Source of the DNA: Spinellus fusiger
Taxonomy: Eukaryota; Mucoromycota; Mucoromycetes; Mucorales; Phycomycetaceae
Length of the DNA stretch: 64,000 bases
Assembly: GCA_025094145.1 (NCBI GenBank)
Contig: JALLLS010000001.1
Coordinates: 248,001-312,000 of the forward strand
Direction of reading: 5' to 3'
Within the stretch, counting starts at the first letter, position 1. Each line of letters opens with the position of its first letter. The notes beneath the pieces were generated by a model that was not told the DNA's origin, made no database searches, and saw only the letters and a list, made by a program, of their open reading frames with translations. This document shows positions 24,676 through 36,933 of this stretch, one piece after another. The position numbers and the translations under genes were made by a program.

Positions 24676-25884
24676 CACACCAGGAGATTTTTCTGGCTTT
24701 TAGGCGGGGATATCTCCTTGCTTTTACGTCTAAAAATTTCTTGCTTTTATGGATCTGTGTTTGAAATCAAAGGTTTGCAAGTATATAAATAATTGTTTCC
24801 TTTTGTAGATACCTCAATATCAAATTATATTATGAATGGAATATATTGTTTATGAATAAAATTGTTTATTGTAATACTGTAGCTAATAACATACTATTAC
24901 TATAGCTACTGCTGCTCTAGGCGTATTCCTTCATAGCAATAGAATCCACAACCTAAAAGCCTTGTAATTTATTCTTGGGAGATAGATAACTATGCTCAGG
25001 AGTATACCCTAGAGACTCTAGATAGTATAGAAGACCAGCTAAGACTGATTTGAAAGGAGTCTTTACTTGCCTAATAACAATGCAATGAGTGTCTTGTGGA
25101 ATACATTGAGCTCAAGCCCAGATGAAGACACTGCTTAACTTCTTATCACTAGAATAGCCTTTGGTGGTATCTACAACTTCTATCTATTCTGGTGATGTAT
25201 ACACTAGTCTCCACTCATAAAACTCACAAGTCAAACAATTCACACTCTATTTGCCTTGGACCTAAAGGACAGTATTAGAACCAATATCTTGTTCTCATTA
25301 AGTACTATTGTTGAGAACAGTTACAATAAGATAATTAAGGTGATTATGAATATTGAGTCAATGAATGGTTATACAGTTCTTAATATAAGTAATTTCGGTT
25401 CTATTTTCTGGACAATGACCACTAGAGTTAATTCAGTGTGTTCTATAATACATCTTTCTTAAGCAGTGTTATACTGCAAATACTGTGGGCTTATAGTTAA
25501 CACATTATGTTAAACAATAAATTCAGTGACTGAGTTTTAATATTGAGGTGATTCTTGTTCTATTTCTTGTCTTTACAGCCGATTCTATACTTTTAAATTA
25601 CAAAGTCAGTAGCCATTGCTCAAACAGCCAAGTAAAGTTTGAAATAGCTCATTTAGACAGCGAAAAAGCATTTTAAAACATATTAGCCAATCATAAGAAT
25701 ATTGCGATTTCATTCTCAGTATATTTCCTTATATATCCCAAAAATCTTTGGGTGTGTGTGCCCAATATTACAGATACTTGCAAACCTCTTGATTTTAAAC
25801 ACAGATCCATAAAAGGCAATGAATTTTTAGACGTAAAAGGAAGGAGATATCCCCGCCTAAAAGCCAGAAAAATCTTTGGGTGTG
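24676..25884 (+). mobile_element. TA-flanked repeat family copy A (composite)
   Basis: Begins CACACCAGGAGATTTTTCTG (long end, about 110 bp, on to TTTGCAAGTAT) with TA just before it (24674-24675). It ends GGTGTG followed by TA (25885-25886). A short end (...CCCAAAAATCTTTGGGTGTG) lies inside at 25737-25756. The last 120 bp are an inverted long end, so copy A is one element plus a fragment of another. On the plus strand, 25256-25462 encodes a remnant (KDSIRTNILFSLSTIVENSY) shared with copies C and D, and 25577-25740 a remnant (ADSILLNYKVSSHCSNSQVK) shared with copy B, here with stops. The right end lies 91 bp from the mannosyltransferase ATG. Confidence 0.8.
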
Positions 25885-25974
25885 TAGAGAAAGACAGAAA
25901 GAGAAAAGAGCAGGTCCACACCTCACGTCTTTTCTCTGTTCCTTTTTTCCTTTTTTTTTTCCTATCAAAGTGTC

Positions 25975-27280
25975 ATGCGTCTATTTTTACCATTGTCGCG
26001 AAAGTCACTTTTATTGATTGGATTTATTGCTGTGCTTGTGTTTCTTTACCAAATAACAAGACACCCCAGGGTCACGAAAACAATGCAACCTGTAGCTTAC
26101 TATAATAACTATGACGAGCCTGTATGCTTGCCTGATAAACTGTTAGAAACCCACCCACCGACAGAGAGAGCAAAGGCAGCCATGGTGATCCTGGTAAAGA
26201 ATAGGTAAAAACGAAAAAACAAAAACAAAAAAACAAAAAAACAAGAAAGACATGGAGGCACAACACGTCTTCTCTCTTACTGTGTCCTAGTGAGCAGGAG
26301 GCCATAGCCAAAACACTAGTCAATCTTGAGGACAAATTCAACAAGCATTTCCACTATCCCTATGTGTTTCTCAATAACGAACCCTTCACAGACACATTCA
26401 AGAAAGCAGTAGGAAGAAGCTCGAGTGCTTCCATGACATTTGGACTTATTCCCTCTCACCACTGGAGCTATCCTTCATGGGTGAATGAGACGCTGGCTGC
26501 AGAGAAGAGACAGCAGATGGAAGCCAGCCAGGTGCTTTATGGAGGATCAGAGAGCTACCACCACATGTGTCGCTATCAGTCAGGCTTCTTTTTTGATCAT
26601 CCACTTCTAGACAGGTAGGTCTTGCTGATCTTTTGTTTTCTTTCTAACGGATAAGCTATGACTGGTACTGGCGCATTGAACCAGGTGTTGAGTTCTTCTG
26701 TGACATTACCTACGACCCCTTTCTGTATCTGCAAAAGTACGACAAGCAGTATGGATTTGTGCTGACACTGCAGGAATTGCAGGAGACCCTACCCACCCTA
26801 TGGACCACTGTGCTAGAGTACATTGCCTCTCGTCATCTGAACATCACCCATTCCCAACGACTGTTTCCCTTTTTCCAGGACAAGGGCGAGTACACCCTCT
26901 GCCATTTCTGGTCTAATTTTGAGATTGCATCTCTGAATCTATGGCGGAGTCCTGCCTACCGCGACTTCTTCCATGCACTGGATCAGACAGGCAAGTTCTT
27001 TTATGAGCGATGGGGAGATGCGCCTGTGCATTCCTTGGCAGCAGGACTCTTTCTGGAAACAGACCAGGTGCATTATTTTGAGGATGTAGGTTATCAGCAT
27101 GATATGCTCCGTCACTGTCCTTCCAAAGACAGTGGGAAAGGGTGTCGCTGTGAATGTCCACATGGCATGACAGAGAAGAGCATTGACTATGCTGTCTATC
27201 CTGACCGGTGCTTATCAGAGTGGCATCAGTGGGTGAAGAGTGAAAAGGCCAAGAAGCCTCGCTGGGGATGGTCAAGCTAA
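25975..27280 (+). CDS. KRE2/KTR/MNT1-type alpha-1,2-mannosyltransferase (GT15)
   Basis: Golgi type II membrane enzyme that extends O- or N-linked mannose chains from GDP-mannose. Three exons, 25975-26204, 26291-26614 and 26656-27280, sum to 1179 nt, or 392 residues. Domains in order: a short cytosolic tail and a signal anchor ([16 protein letters not shown], residues about 12-27), a short stem, and the GT15 catalytic domain. Family motifs present are [61 protein letters not shown] (with the conserved NFE glutamate) and [18 protein letters not shown]. All expected blocks are intact, so it should be active. The 5' flank is transposon copy A. Which KTR paralogue it matches cannot be told from motifs alone. 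Confidence 0.92.
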
Positions 27281-27642
27281 GGGGACTCTTTTTGCTTTCT
27301 ACCTTTTACCTTTTACCTTTTTCTACCTTTTACTTTCTGCTTTCTACCTTTCACTTTCTGCTTTCTACCTTTCACTTTCTGCTTTCTACCTTTCACTTTC
27401 TACCTTCTACCTTTTACTGTCTCTCTTTCTTTGCTGTTGTTTTGAATAAAAACTTATTATAATAGTTTAGTAGATGGCAGGAAAATAAAAGAGAAAGCTA
27501 CACACAAAGACAGAGAGGAAAGGAAAGGGGAAGAGAGAAGAGGAGAGCGAAGCCAGTTCGTGTTAACAAGAGGGAGAAAAGGAAGAGATCGTTTGTTAAG
27601 TATGTTTCTTCAGGTATGTTTTCTTTAGAGAGAGATCTCTTT
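27281..27642. repeat. Convergent spacer with CTTTCTACCTTTCA-type tandem repeat
   Basis: At 27297-27412 a unit of about 21 bp (ctttctgctttctaccttt...) is repeated around four times, in the 3' region of the mannosyltransferase gene. The rest of the spacer, up to the UPF0658 stop, is purine-rich with no gene. Confidence 0.7.
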
Positions 27643-29434
27643 CTAATCAAGGGAGAGGGTGCGTTCCACTGGATTGCGTGTCAGTGGATCTGTTGGCTTA
27701 TCACGCAGGACTACAACACAACACAATGCACATGAGCCATGGGGTATTGTCTTTTTTGTTCTTTTCATGGACTTACGATGAGATTTAAGTCCCTTGTTGA
27801 AGCTAGACCAGCAGATACTGGCATTGATAATGGTCAACACAAGAAGAAGGAGAGTCACACTTGCTATTGTGGTTTAGTGTTTTGCACAGGACGATCCCTA
27901 GGACTTACCAAAGAAGGTGAGAAAGTCACCCACATTCTTGTACTTGTATTTCTGGTCTTGGTCATAGATACGATAGATCTTGAATACAAAATAAGCAACC
28001 CCTGCTGCCAAACCCAAGAAGAACAGGATAATCAAAGGCCTTGACTCGTGGCGTACCTAGAAGGTGTTTTGTTATAGGAGTGGCTTGGGAAGAAGAGACC
28101 TACTGCATAGACAGCAAGCACCAGAACAAGACATGTGATGGGCAGGGCAATGATGGTGAGTGGGTATTCCACATCTCCTGGTGTAAGGACAAGAACAAGG
28201 TATTGGATAGAATAGCCAAGTAAGAAGAAGATGTCGAGCTTGAGGATGGTGAGGAAGATCTGATACCAGCGATACATGTCTATGCAAAGGACAGATAGAT
28301 TCCACAGCCAATGTCAGCCATTTTGTCCCCTTTTGATGTGTCCACCTTTGATGTGTCCACCTTGATGTGTCTACTTACTTCTGATTTCTGGATCAGCACC
28401 AATCTTTTTGTAAATACGCCAACTACATAATCCCATGGAGAGAGAGCATCAATTTCATTTGTACAGTCACTGTAAGGTAACCTCCTATTCTCTCCCTCTC
28501 TTATTCTCTCTCTTTGTGCCGATGGATGCATAGGACTATTTACCCGAATTCTTGATACAGTCTGGCACCAATATAAAGATAGATAAGCTCGCAGACCCCT
28601 GTAATGACTGCACACACAATCAGTAACTGGTAAATCAGGCCCTTGAGTGTGATGGCGTGCAGGTGGTCGTCGCTTGAATCCGCACTAATAGCATCAGCAA
28701 TCTGTCTAAATTGAAAGGCAGCATAGACAAAGCAACACAGATTGAACAGGACAAAAGCAATGACTTGGATTGTGTTTTGAGCCCGGATCTGTGACAAGAA
28801 GATAAGCAAGTGTGTCCAAGGAAGAAGCAGGGCCCAAAAGAAAACGAAACAAAAACACTTACAGCGTCCCATGCCAAAGCGACTTGAAAGACTTGAGAGA
28901 AGATAAAGATGATTAAATAGACAGGAATTGGAATGCCCAAATTACGCTCTGAGAATCTTTATTGTTATTATGATGATGATGATTATTATTGTTATTCAAA
29001 TGAGAACAAAAATAGAAAGGAAATGTCCTTTTAGAATGAAAGAAAAGAATAAAAAATAAAAAAATAAAAAAAAGACAAGGGAAACTCTAGGGACATTGGA
29101 TCTTTTTTTTTTTTTGTTCATTGTACTTACTGTGTATGGGTGAACTTGGCATAGATAACACTCTCAAGGGCAATGACAATAATAGCCTCAAAGATGGCCA
29201 GTACCATAAGATAGATGGAGTTGCGTGACTTTGACCATACCTAATAGCAAGTCATCAAGACATGGAAAAGTCAGTCAAGCCAGGTCATAAAGAAGTGGTC
29301 GTTGGGTGGCTGCTAGATAACTGTCTTGGCCATCTCTTTGGCAGTCTTACTTCTGTTCTCTCACGTTTTATTTCAAAGGTCTTTCCTGGTGTCTCGGCTT
29401 CATCACTGGTTCTAGCAAAGCTATCTGTTGACAT
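27643..29434 (-). CDS. UPF0658-type Golgi apparatus multipass membrane protein
   Basis: Fungal seven-helix membrane protein family of unknown activity, Golgi-localised in fission yeast. Nine exons (29351-29434, 29131-29240, 28863-28956, 28544-28788, 28379-28422, 28104-28279, 27909-28056, 27777-27863, 27643-27710) sum to 1056 nt, or 351 residues, and every junction keeps the frame. The start is MSTDSFARTSDEAETPGK. Helices include NSIYLMVLAIFEAIIVIALE, PIPVYLIIFIFSQVFQVALA, VIAFVLFNLCCFVYAAF, YQLLIVCAVITGVCELIYLY, IFLTILKLDIFFLLGYSIQY and LTIIALPITCLVLVLAVYA. The conserved loop RLYQEFGWRIYKKIGADPEI is split over a tiny 44-nt exon. The tail is cytosolic (LLRDKPTDPLTRN). Confidence 0.82.
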
Positions 29435-31600
29435 GGGTGTGGCAATACTACAAAGTGTCCTTTTTTGTTTTTTTGTTTTTTTTTGTTTTTTTGTTTGGTG
29501 TTGGCAGTACGGGTCAGGAAAAGAGAGAGGAAGAAAAGGGGGAAGGGAAAGGACAAGGCTAGAGTGACTTGCTATTTCACCACCGCTCCAAGGTTTTGTT
29601 TTTTGAAAAACAAAAAGGAAATAACAAGTGTGTTGTGTTGTGTTGTGTTGTGTTGTGTTGTGTTGTGTGTTGTGTTGTGTGTGTGGAGTGTGCGTAGTGT
29701 GAAAAAGAAAAGAGAAAAAGAAGAAAAAAAAGATGGGAAAATAGAAAACAAATAGAAAACAAAAAGATGAAATCGGGAGATGATTCTTATCAAGTGTTAT
29801 TATTGGTTATTACAAACTATTATGTGTTATGAAATAATAATAATAAAAAAGATATTAATAGTTATAACAAATGAAGAAGTGCAATGATAGGTGCAATAAG
29901 AGACAAAAGGGACTCTGTGCGTTGACAAGTGTTATCTGTCATAAGAACAAGACAGCACTGACTTGAGGTGATTATCACAGACTGTTTTAATGATCACTAG
30001 GGTCACTATGATGTGTAGTGTGTGGTAAGGAACACAAAACATAAATAGTAGGCACTCTATTGGATACAGCTCCTCAACAAGCTTTACAGGTCAATTCTAC
30101 AAGTCAAAGTCAACCCACTTTTCTCTCTTTTCTCTCTTTTTTCTCTCTCTTTTCTCTCTCTTTTTCAGGTGGAGGGTGTTACTGTTTGTTCTCTTGTTGG
30201 CAAAAGGGTTGACTCTCCACAGACCCAAGCAGCATAGGAGACAGAGGCAGCAGACAAAAGGCCTTGATTATTCTCTGTTGTTTTGGGTTGTCGTGTCCTT
30301 TCCACCTTGGCATTCTTTTGTAGAGACGGAAATGAAAGTAAAGAGGAAAATAGCCCTATTCAATTTCAGAAGACGCATTGGGAATGGCACTGACGCTGTA
30401 GTAAAAATAATAAAAGGAAAAGCACACAAACACACAAGTAGGCAGACTAAGCAGACTGGGCAGATTAGGTAATTTCACAATAGAAAAACAGACTGGGTCC
30501 ATGCACTGTCTTTATGGGGTGTTCCCGAATACTATTTAGGTTTCTTCTGTTCTGTTTAGCTTGGCGTGTTTCTTCATGATGTTGTTCCTCTGCTTAACAC
30601 ATTCACCCATCAGCAGACTGCATAAAGAGGTGGTAGGACAGTTATCAAGAACAGGCGGTACTACCAATGACAAGGGCTGGGTTATAGAAATGAACAGGAG
30701 ATATAATTCCTTCATGGGGTGTGTTTGTGCTTGGACAAGACATTTGTCAAGTGTGTTGTAAAGAGCTAAGAACCAAGAAATAAGAACCAAGAACTAAAAA
30801 GTAGAAATAAGAAATAAGAACTAGAGATATAAAAAGTAAGAACTAAAAGGTAGAGATATTTAGTACAAAAGGGTGACACTTTGGACTCTACCTATCCATC
30901 CTTATTTTATAGATTTAAAAACATATTCAAAGTGTTACTTACTCATGCCACACTAGCCACTCTTCCTGCTCCTCATACCACTGTGATCATCATTGTCATT
31001 GCCATGGCTACGAATGCATCACTAGGATGGGTGTCCACCTACCTATAGAACACTAGGACAATAGAACACTCCACCAGTAGCCTATGAATCACTGAACAGT
31101 GGACATTCACTCGGACATCCCAACAATTCTGTTCTGTTTTAACAAGGGAGTTCACCGCACCACTCCAGCAACACACTTCCTCCCCTTCCCCATTGGAATA
31201 CACAGTATAAATAAATAAGTTAAAGCCCTGCAAACCTTTTTTTTCTCTTTTTTTCTCTTTTTTTCTCTTTCTTTTTATAAATCGTCACCGGAACAACGGA
31301 CAATCCTACAAAATCAGCTTTTACCTTGGTACAAGTGAGCCACATGCTTTTTTAACTGCCTTTGTTTATTCTTCATTTCCTGCCTAACTTTCTCCTTTTC
31401 TTTCTTATTTATTATCATCTCATCTTTGTTATCTCATCTTTGTTATTTATTATTTATTATTTATTATTTATTATCTCACCTTTATTATTTATTATTTATT
31501 ATCTCATCTTTGTTATTTATTATTTATTATTTATTATTTATTATTTATTTATTAACATTAACATTACCTCTCTTCTTTTGCTACTTGTTCTCTTTCTTGA
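29435..31600. other. Long intergenic region with low-complexity tracts
   Basis: No gene supported over 2.1 kb. It holds a (TTTTTTTG)n run at 29460-29500, a (TGTTG)n run at 29634-29680, TC-rich tracts at 30121-30168 and an ATTTATT-type tandem array at about 31437-31560 just upstream of the ankyrin gene. Open frames such as 30176-30472 have compositions and overlaps typical of chance. Confidence 0.5.
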
Positions 31601-33499
31601 ATGGCTGATACTCACCACAGCTCTCAAAAGTGCACTTCTGCCACATGCTGCTCTCCTTCACGTCTGTGGCGATCTGTACAGGCAATGATCACCAACAATG
31701 CAAAAGATATCTTTGATCAAGCGTGTGCTGACCCAAATCGGTCTGCTCACCTTGGCCGTGTGCTTTTGACTCATCGTGCTGCCAACGATCCTTTGCTTTA
31801 TCCAGCCTCACACAAACACCGCGTCCTCCAATTCGATTCTTCTGTAAGAACAGACGCCTGTCGCACATTTGGAAGGGCAGTCACGGATCTGAATGCACTC
31901 CAACTTGCTCTTATTCAACGACGTCAGGACATGGCTGAACTTATTCTCAGGTTCCTCCAAACGACCGTCTCTTCCAAGGAACTGGGTGGATTTGTAAACC
32001 ATACATGGGGACAACGCAACACATCGCTTCATCTTGCCTGTTTCCTAAATATGCCTCAAGTGGTACGACTCTTGCTTGAGTGTGGAGCGGACCCTACGAT
32101 GAGAAATGCCCGTCAACTCAGTCCAGACCATGGTGGTGTCATGGAATGTGTGGCTCTCCTCTCGTCCCCAGACCCTAGCCCAGACCACGGCAGTGTGGTC
32201 AGTGGTAGAGGTGTGGTCAGTGGTGGAAATAAAACCAGTGACAACAGCCTCGTCAGTGACAACACCAGACACAGGGTTAGCACTGGAGTGAGCACTATTC
32301 CACCAGTGTCTCCCTTGGCGCGTCCTCTTCCTTTGCGCTCTCGACCACGCTCCCAGCCCACCCTTTCTCTTGTAGACACAACACCATTGATACTGCAACG
32401 CCATAGGAACAAGGAAGCCTCTTTTCTACTCAGAAAAGCAGCTAAAGGCACAGAAGAAAAGCAAGAGCAGGAGGAGCAGGGACCTCGGCCACTGATGCCC
32501 ATCCCACAAGATTACTTTGAGTCTGTCCACATTGACCTCAAAAGAAGAACAGACCGTGAGATGGACTCTCCAACAGAGGTCCACCTGAACAGAGCCTCTG
32601 TTTCTCCCCTGTCCTTCTCTTCTTCTACCTCCTCCCTCGACTCCTTCTCATCTTTGGAAGAGAACGAGATGGAAGCAAAGACATCCACTTTCTGGTCTCC
32701 ACCTATCTCTCCTGCAACAGACTCCTGGGATGAAGAAGAGCAGGAGGAGTCTACTGTATCCCATCTCCTTCCTTCTCAAGGCTCTTCTGACAGCACACTC
32801 CTAGGGTCCAGTGAGAAAGAGATGGAAACAAAGCCCCCTCCAGCAAGACAGGTACACTTCATGCCTCAGGTTATTCTGATGGATGCCTGTGTTCGGGGGG
32901 ATTTGCCTGAAGTAAAAGAGATTGTAAAGCAGATCATGGACACAAGCACGTCTTTTCCTATGCAGCACAGCACAGATGATGTGCACAATCGCTCTCTTCT
33001 TCATCATGCTTTGATGCATGGTCACGAGGACATTGTCTGTTACCTTACCCTAGAAGCCAAGGTCAATATGAATCATGCAGACAATGATGGTAAGACATCC
33101 TAATGAATAAAAGACAAACACACCATGCATAGCACTTATACCTGCTTGTTTGTTGGTGGGGTTTGATATTGTTTAGGCTGGACAGCACTTCATTATGCAG
33201 CTGCTTTGGGTTTATGGAATTCTCTTGAGTATCTTTCTACTCTTCCTGGGATTGATCTTTTGGCCAAAACACACCATGGACTCTTGGTCCAAGATTGTCC
33301 AGAATCGCCCATGGATCGTAGGCGCTGTCAATGGATGATGGAGAAGGCCATCAAACGTACTGCTCTCGTTAGGCCTACTCGTGTCAGAGCTGCCACTGCT
33401 ATCAGAGCTGCCACTGCTGCCACCCCCTCTCCTCGCTTCACCTCTCGTTCTCTCTCTCCTCGCTCCACTTCTCGCTCCACAAAAAAGACGCTTTGTTGA
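31601..33499 (+). CDS. Ankyrin-repeat protein with candidate PP1-docking motif (MYPT-like arrangement)
   Basis: Two exons, 31601-33089 and 33177-33499, give 603 residues. A first ankyrin-like block lies near residues 105-185 (NTSLHLACFLNMPQVVRLLL, ECGADPTMRNARQLSPDHGG). A long Ser/Pro-rich linker follows. Then comes RQVHF, which fits the [RK]-x-V-x-F docking motif for protein phosphatase 1, and it directly precedes a second ankyrin block (VILMDACVRGDLPEVKEIVK, NRSLLHHALMHGHEDIVCYL, GWTALHYAAALGLWNSLEYL). A docking motif just before ankyrin repeats is the layout of myosin phosphatase targeting subunits. The C-terminus is a basic Ser/Arg repeat region. The PP1 role is inferred; the ankyrin repeats are clear. 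Confidence 0.72.
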
Positions 33500-34003
33500 G
33501 TCATCTGTACATACCTTCTTCCCTTCCTTCTTCTTGGTAGCTATCCATGTGCCTTTCTTGATCCTTTGTTTGTTTTTATTTCTTACATTCCATTCTCATT
33601 AAGGATCAGGGCACACAACACCGTACACTCGTTTCTTTATTCCATTTCACTAGTGTTGTTATTACTCTTTCTTTTTCTTTCTTTCTTCCACTCCACACCC
33701 TTCCTTGTTTATTTTGTAAGATGTCCTCTTCCTTCTTTTAGTGACTATCTTGTTTATACTTTACACTCCTTGTTTATACGTGTGTTATTTATCTTGTTCT
33801 TTTATAGTCTTGTCACTTTGTAACTTAGTGTGTGTACGTTACTGTATATGCTATGTTGTAATTCTCTATGATACTTATGCTTCTGCAAATATAATTACTA
33901 TTGTCTTCTTTCACTCTGATACTGTCTGTCTGATACTGTCTGATACTGTCTGTCTTTTTTTCTTTTTTTCATTTATTTTATTTTATTATTCATTGTACTG
34001 CCA
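33500..34003. other. Convergent 3' intergenic region
   Basis: T-rich and CT-rich spacer between two converging genes, with a small direct repeat of ctgatactgtctgt at about 33918-33952. No gene recognised. Confidence 0.5.
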
Positions 34004-34906
34004 CTAGATGGGAAATAAGTGGGTAAACACCCGACTGGACTCATGCACTTGCATTTCATATTGCTTGTAATCATTCAACTCTTCTTTAATACGCAATGCC
34101 AAGTCAGCACTCAGATGAGTACAGGCTGCCTCCGGATCTGAGCCTCTGTCGTACTCGTACTTTGAATAGGCGTGATGCACAGACACTGTCTTGCAAAACC
34201 GCACAGACAATTTTTGACGACCCGGATCGGACAGCATCAAGAAACTGGGGGAAAGAGACAAGGCATTCAGTGACATGGATTTATTGAGGCCTGTCTTTTT
34301 GTCATTCCATTTATGTTTTAATTTGTCAGTGAAAGAATAAGTGGCAGGTGGTTTCCATGCCAAGGTGTCTTCTTCTGATGCTGATGCTGCTGCTGCTGCT
34401 GATGATGATGCGTCATCTTTTACTGATTCATTTCTCTCTTCTGCCAATATGTCCAGTGTTACTGCTGTGACGATGGGGTTTATTTCAGGGGCATGGCTCC
34501 ACTCTTGACTGCATAAGCCCTGTACAGAAGAAGAATAACAGCTTGTACTATGCACTAGACGGCGCTCTATTCGTGCTGTCTCCTTTGGCCTGGGTGCCAA
34601 GTATAAAGAAGAATCACTGGACTCTGAAGTGGGACGCACATAGGGAGGTGTAGTAGTACGCAGCACTTGTCGAATGCGTAATCGGAGGGCTTTCATCTTA
34701 CTTTTGGTGGTAGATTCACTAGGAAGAGGAGCAGCAGGAAGAGGAGGAAAAGGAGGAAGAGGTATTGAATCCTTTTGTTGGGGATGAGGACTGACCTTTG
34801 GCATCTTTTCAGATAGAAGCCAAGGACCTGAGCCAAAAGATTTTAGTTTGCTAGTGAATCGCTTTGGCCGCTTAAGAGTCAGTGAGCGATACAAGTGACA
34901 GCACAA
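34004..34906 (-). CDS. Bni4/Afr1-like protein (PP1-targeting, C-terminal conserved domain)
   Basis: The final 75 residues match the conserved C-terminal region of yeast Bni4 and Afr1: LSVRFCKTVSVHHAYSKYEY, DRGSDPEAACTHLSADLALR and IKEELNDYKQYEMQVHESSR, ending VFTHLF. In Bni4 this region, starting at a V-x-F motif, binds the phosphatase Glc7 and takes the Skt5-chitin synthase III complex to the bud neck septins. The upstream part is Ser/Pro-rich and basic with an Ala/Ser run (ASSSAAAAASASEE). At 300 residues the frame is shorter than yeast Bni4 (about 890), so either the protein is short in this lineage or upstream exons exist. MPKVSPHPQQ at 34804 is an alternative start. Converges on the ankyrin/PP1 gene. 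Confidence 0.7.
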   Translation of the reverse strand: MCCHLYRSLTLKRPKRFTSKLKSFGSGPWLLSEKMPKVSPHPQQKDSIPLPPFPPLPAAPLPSESTTKSKMKALRLRIRQVLRTTTPPYVRPTSESSDSSLYLAPRPKETARIERRLVHSTSCYSSSVQGLCSQEWSHAPEINPIVTAVTLDILAEERNESVKDDASSSAAAAASASEEDTLAWKPPATYSFTDKLKHKWNDKKTGLNKSMSLNALSLSPSFLMLSDPGRQKLSVRFCKTVSVHHAYSKYEYDRGSDPEAACTHLSADLALRIKEELNDYKQYEMQVHESSRVFTHLFPI

Positions 34907-36898
34907 CGTACATGTTCATTCGATGCGTCCAATGACGGATTTAGCATAATTATAGTAGGAGTCATGGAGATCACTAGGGTTGAAGTGTATTTTAAACCCT
35001 CTTTGTTTTGATTTTTATACTTGGATTTCTTTCTTTTCGGTCTCTATTTTTATATTAAAAAGAGAAGAGGAAGAGGAAGAGAAAGAGGAAGAGAAAGAAG
35101 AGGAAGAGAGAGGGGAAAGGGAGATACTAAGAAGTAATAAAAAACATAAGGAGTTTCCTTTCTTTTTGACTTTTTGGATCTACTTCTTGCTCTCTTGGGT
35201 CTTGCATTAACAGTCACTTTCTATGCGAACGTTGTCCCTTGATCTTTTATGTAGTTTACAGATCTTAATCTACTATTGAATGAATAAAAGCCATCTTATT
35301 TCCCAAGCAAATAAAGTAGACAGGGAAATAGACAGGGAAATAGACAGGGAAATAGAAAGACATGGAGGAAGAAGAAAAGCGATTTATTGGCAGTGTTTTC
35401 TCTTGGTATTATTTCAAGTGTTGTGCAGTTATACTATGCTACCACCTGTTTTCTGTCATCAATTATAGTCATTGAAAGAGAAAATAAGGGAATAAAGGGA
35501 AAACAATTTCCATTGTAAATTACCCACTCCAAGTGCTATCAATGACACTTTTTATATTTTTAATATAACCATTCTATTCGTTCACTTTTGTCTATTCATG
35601 CTGTTATTAATAGCCAAGATGGGTTGGCTTTAGCTAAAATTCAATGCAAATAAGAAAGAACAGAGCTCAAGGGTCTAGGGTAGATCTTCTCTAGACATTC
35701 TATTTAGTACGTATCACAAAAGACTGTATTTTAGTACTAATGATTTGGAAAGTATCCCTTGCACATAACCTTATGAAAGTGTGTGTGTATGTGTGAGAGA
35801 GAGCTTTACTGACAATGGAAAATATTACATCAGAAAATGACACAGGTGTGTATTAAACCTTGATATGGGTAAGGATGATGCTGGTAGTTATAAGAAATAG
35901 GAAATAAGAAATAGGAAATAAGAAATAAATAATAAAAAATAATAAAAAGGTAGATAATAAATAATAAGAAATAAATAATAATAAATAATAATAAATAATA
36001 ATAAATAATAAATAGATAATAAATAATACGTAATAGATTGCAGGTCATTGATGATAATTATCTCTGGTATAACATCTCTGGTATAACAGAGATAATAGTT
36101 ATCCTAGCCCACATGTACTTATGGATTAGCCTCATGTAGGATAGTGTTATAAATCAAGTAACTGATTTCCTATCGACGCATGATAAAGGTACATAACAGT
36201 AACCAAATAGGCCTTTTATAATGGATATTAACTGCCAGAACTGTTACTAATAAGGCTATTTATAGGCAATAGTAAAAGAAGAGTTGTAATGTACAAATAA
36301 ATAAATACCAAGTGGATCTATACTATGGCTGTAGTGATCAAGTAACCTGTTCATTTATTCATGATATAGGATCGACCACCCTCTATCTTGAAAGGGTGAT
36401 GCGGTGTACTGATAGTAAAAGTGACTCATACTACTCATATCACTAGCACTACTAATATTGCTAATATTACTACCCCTATTCTACAACGTCAATAAATAAA
36501 ACAATAACTGTAAATATCTATTCATCTGAACTTTTGATTCATTTTGTCAAGTCACACGCAGCCTTCTTTATCCTATAAAATGAATATGATATGTATAATA
36601 AAGGCTTCCAATGTAACATCAAAAGAAAAAGAGTCAACATAAAGGGATGAATACTACTGTGTTGGTGCAAACCACTGGTCGTTGAGATTGTCACCCATGG
36701 CATCAATTACACATTTTAATCTCAGATATATATTAGCAATGAGGTTGTTTGTAAGTTCAAGTATTTCTCACTGGACCAGCGATAGAAAAGCTTCCCATCC
36801 TTCCATAGTAGTGGGTATCTGTAAACAAATCCAGTGGCTGGTTACCTCTGTGCCAAAAGTAGTCAATAGAATGGAGACATACTCTCCTATTTATTTAT

Positions 36899-36933
<35 letters not shown>

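Noticed and set aside
30176..30472. 98-codon ORF
   Set aside because: It starts in a CT-rich tract and has no domain and no plausible gene structure around it.
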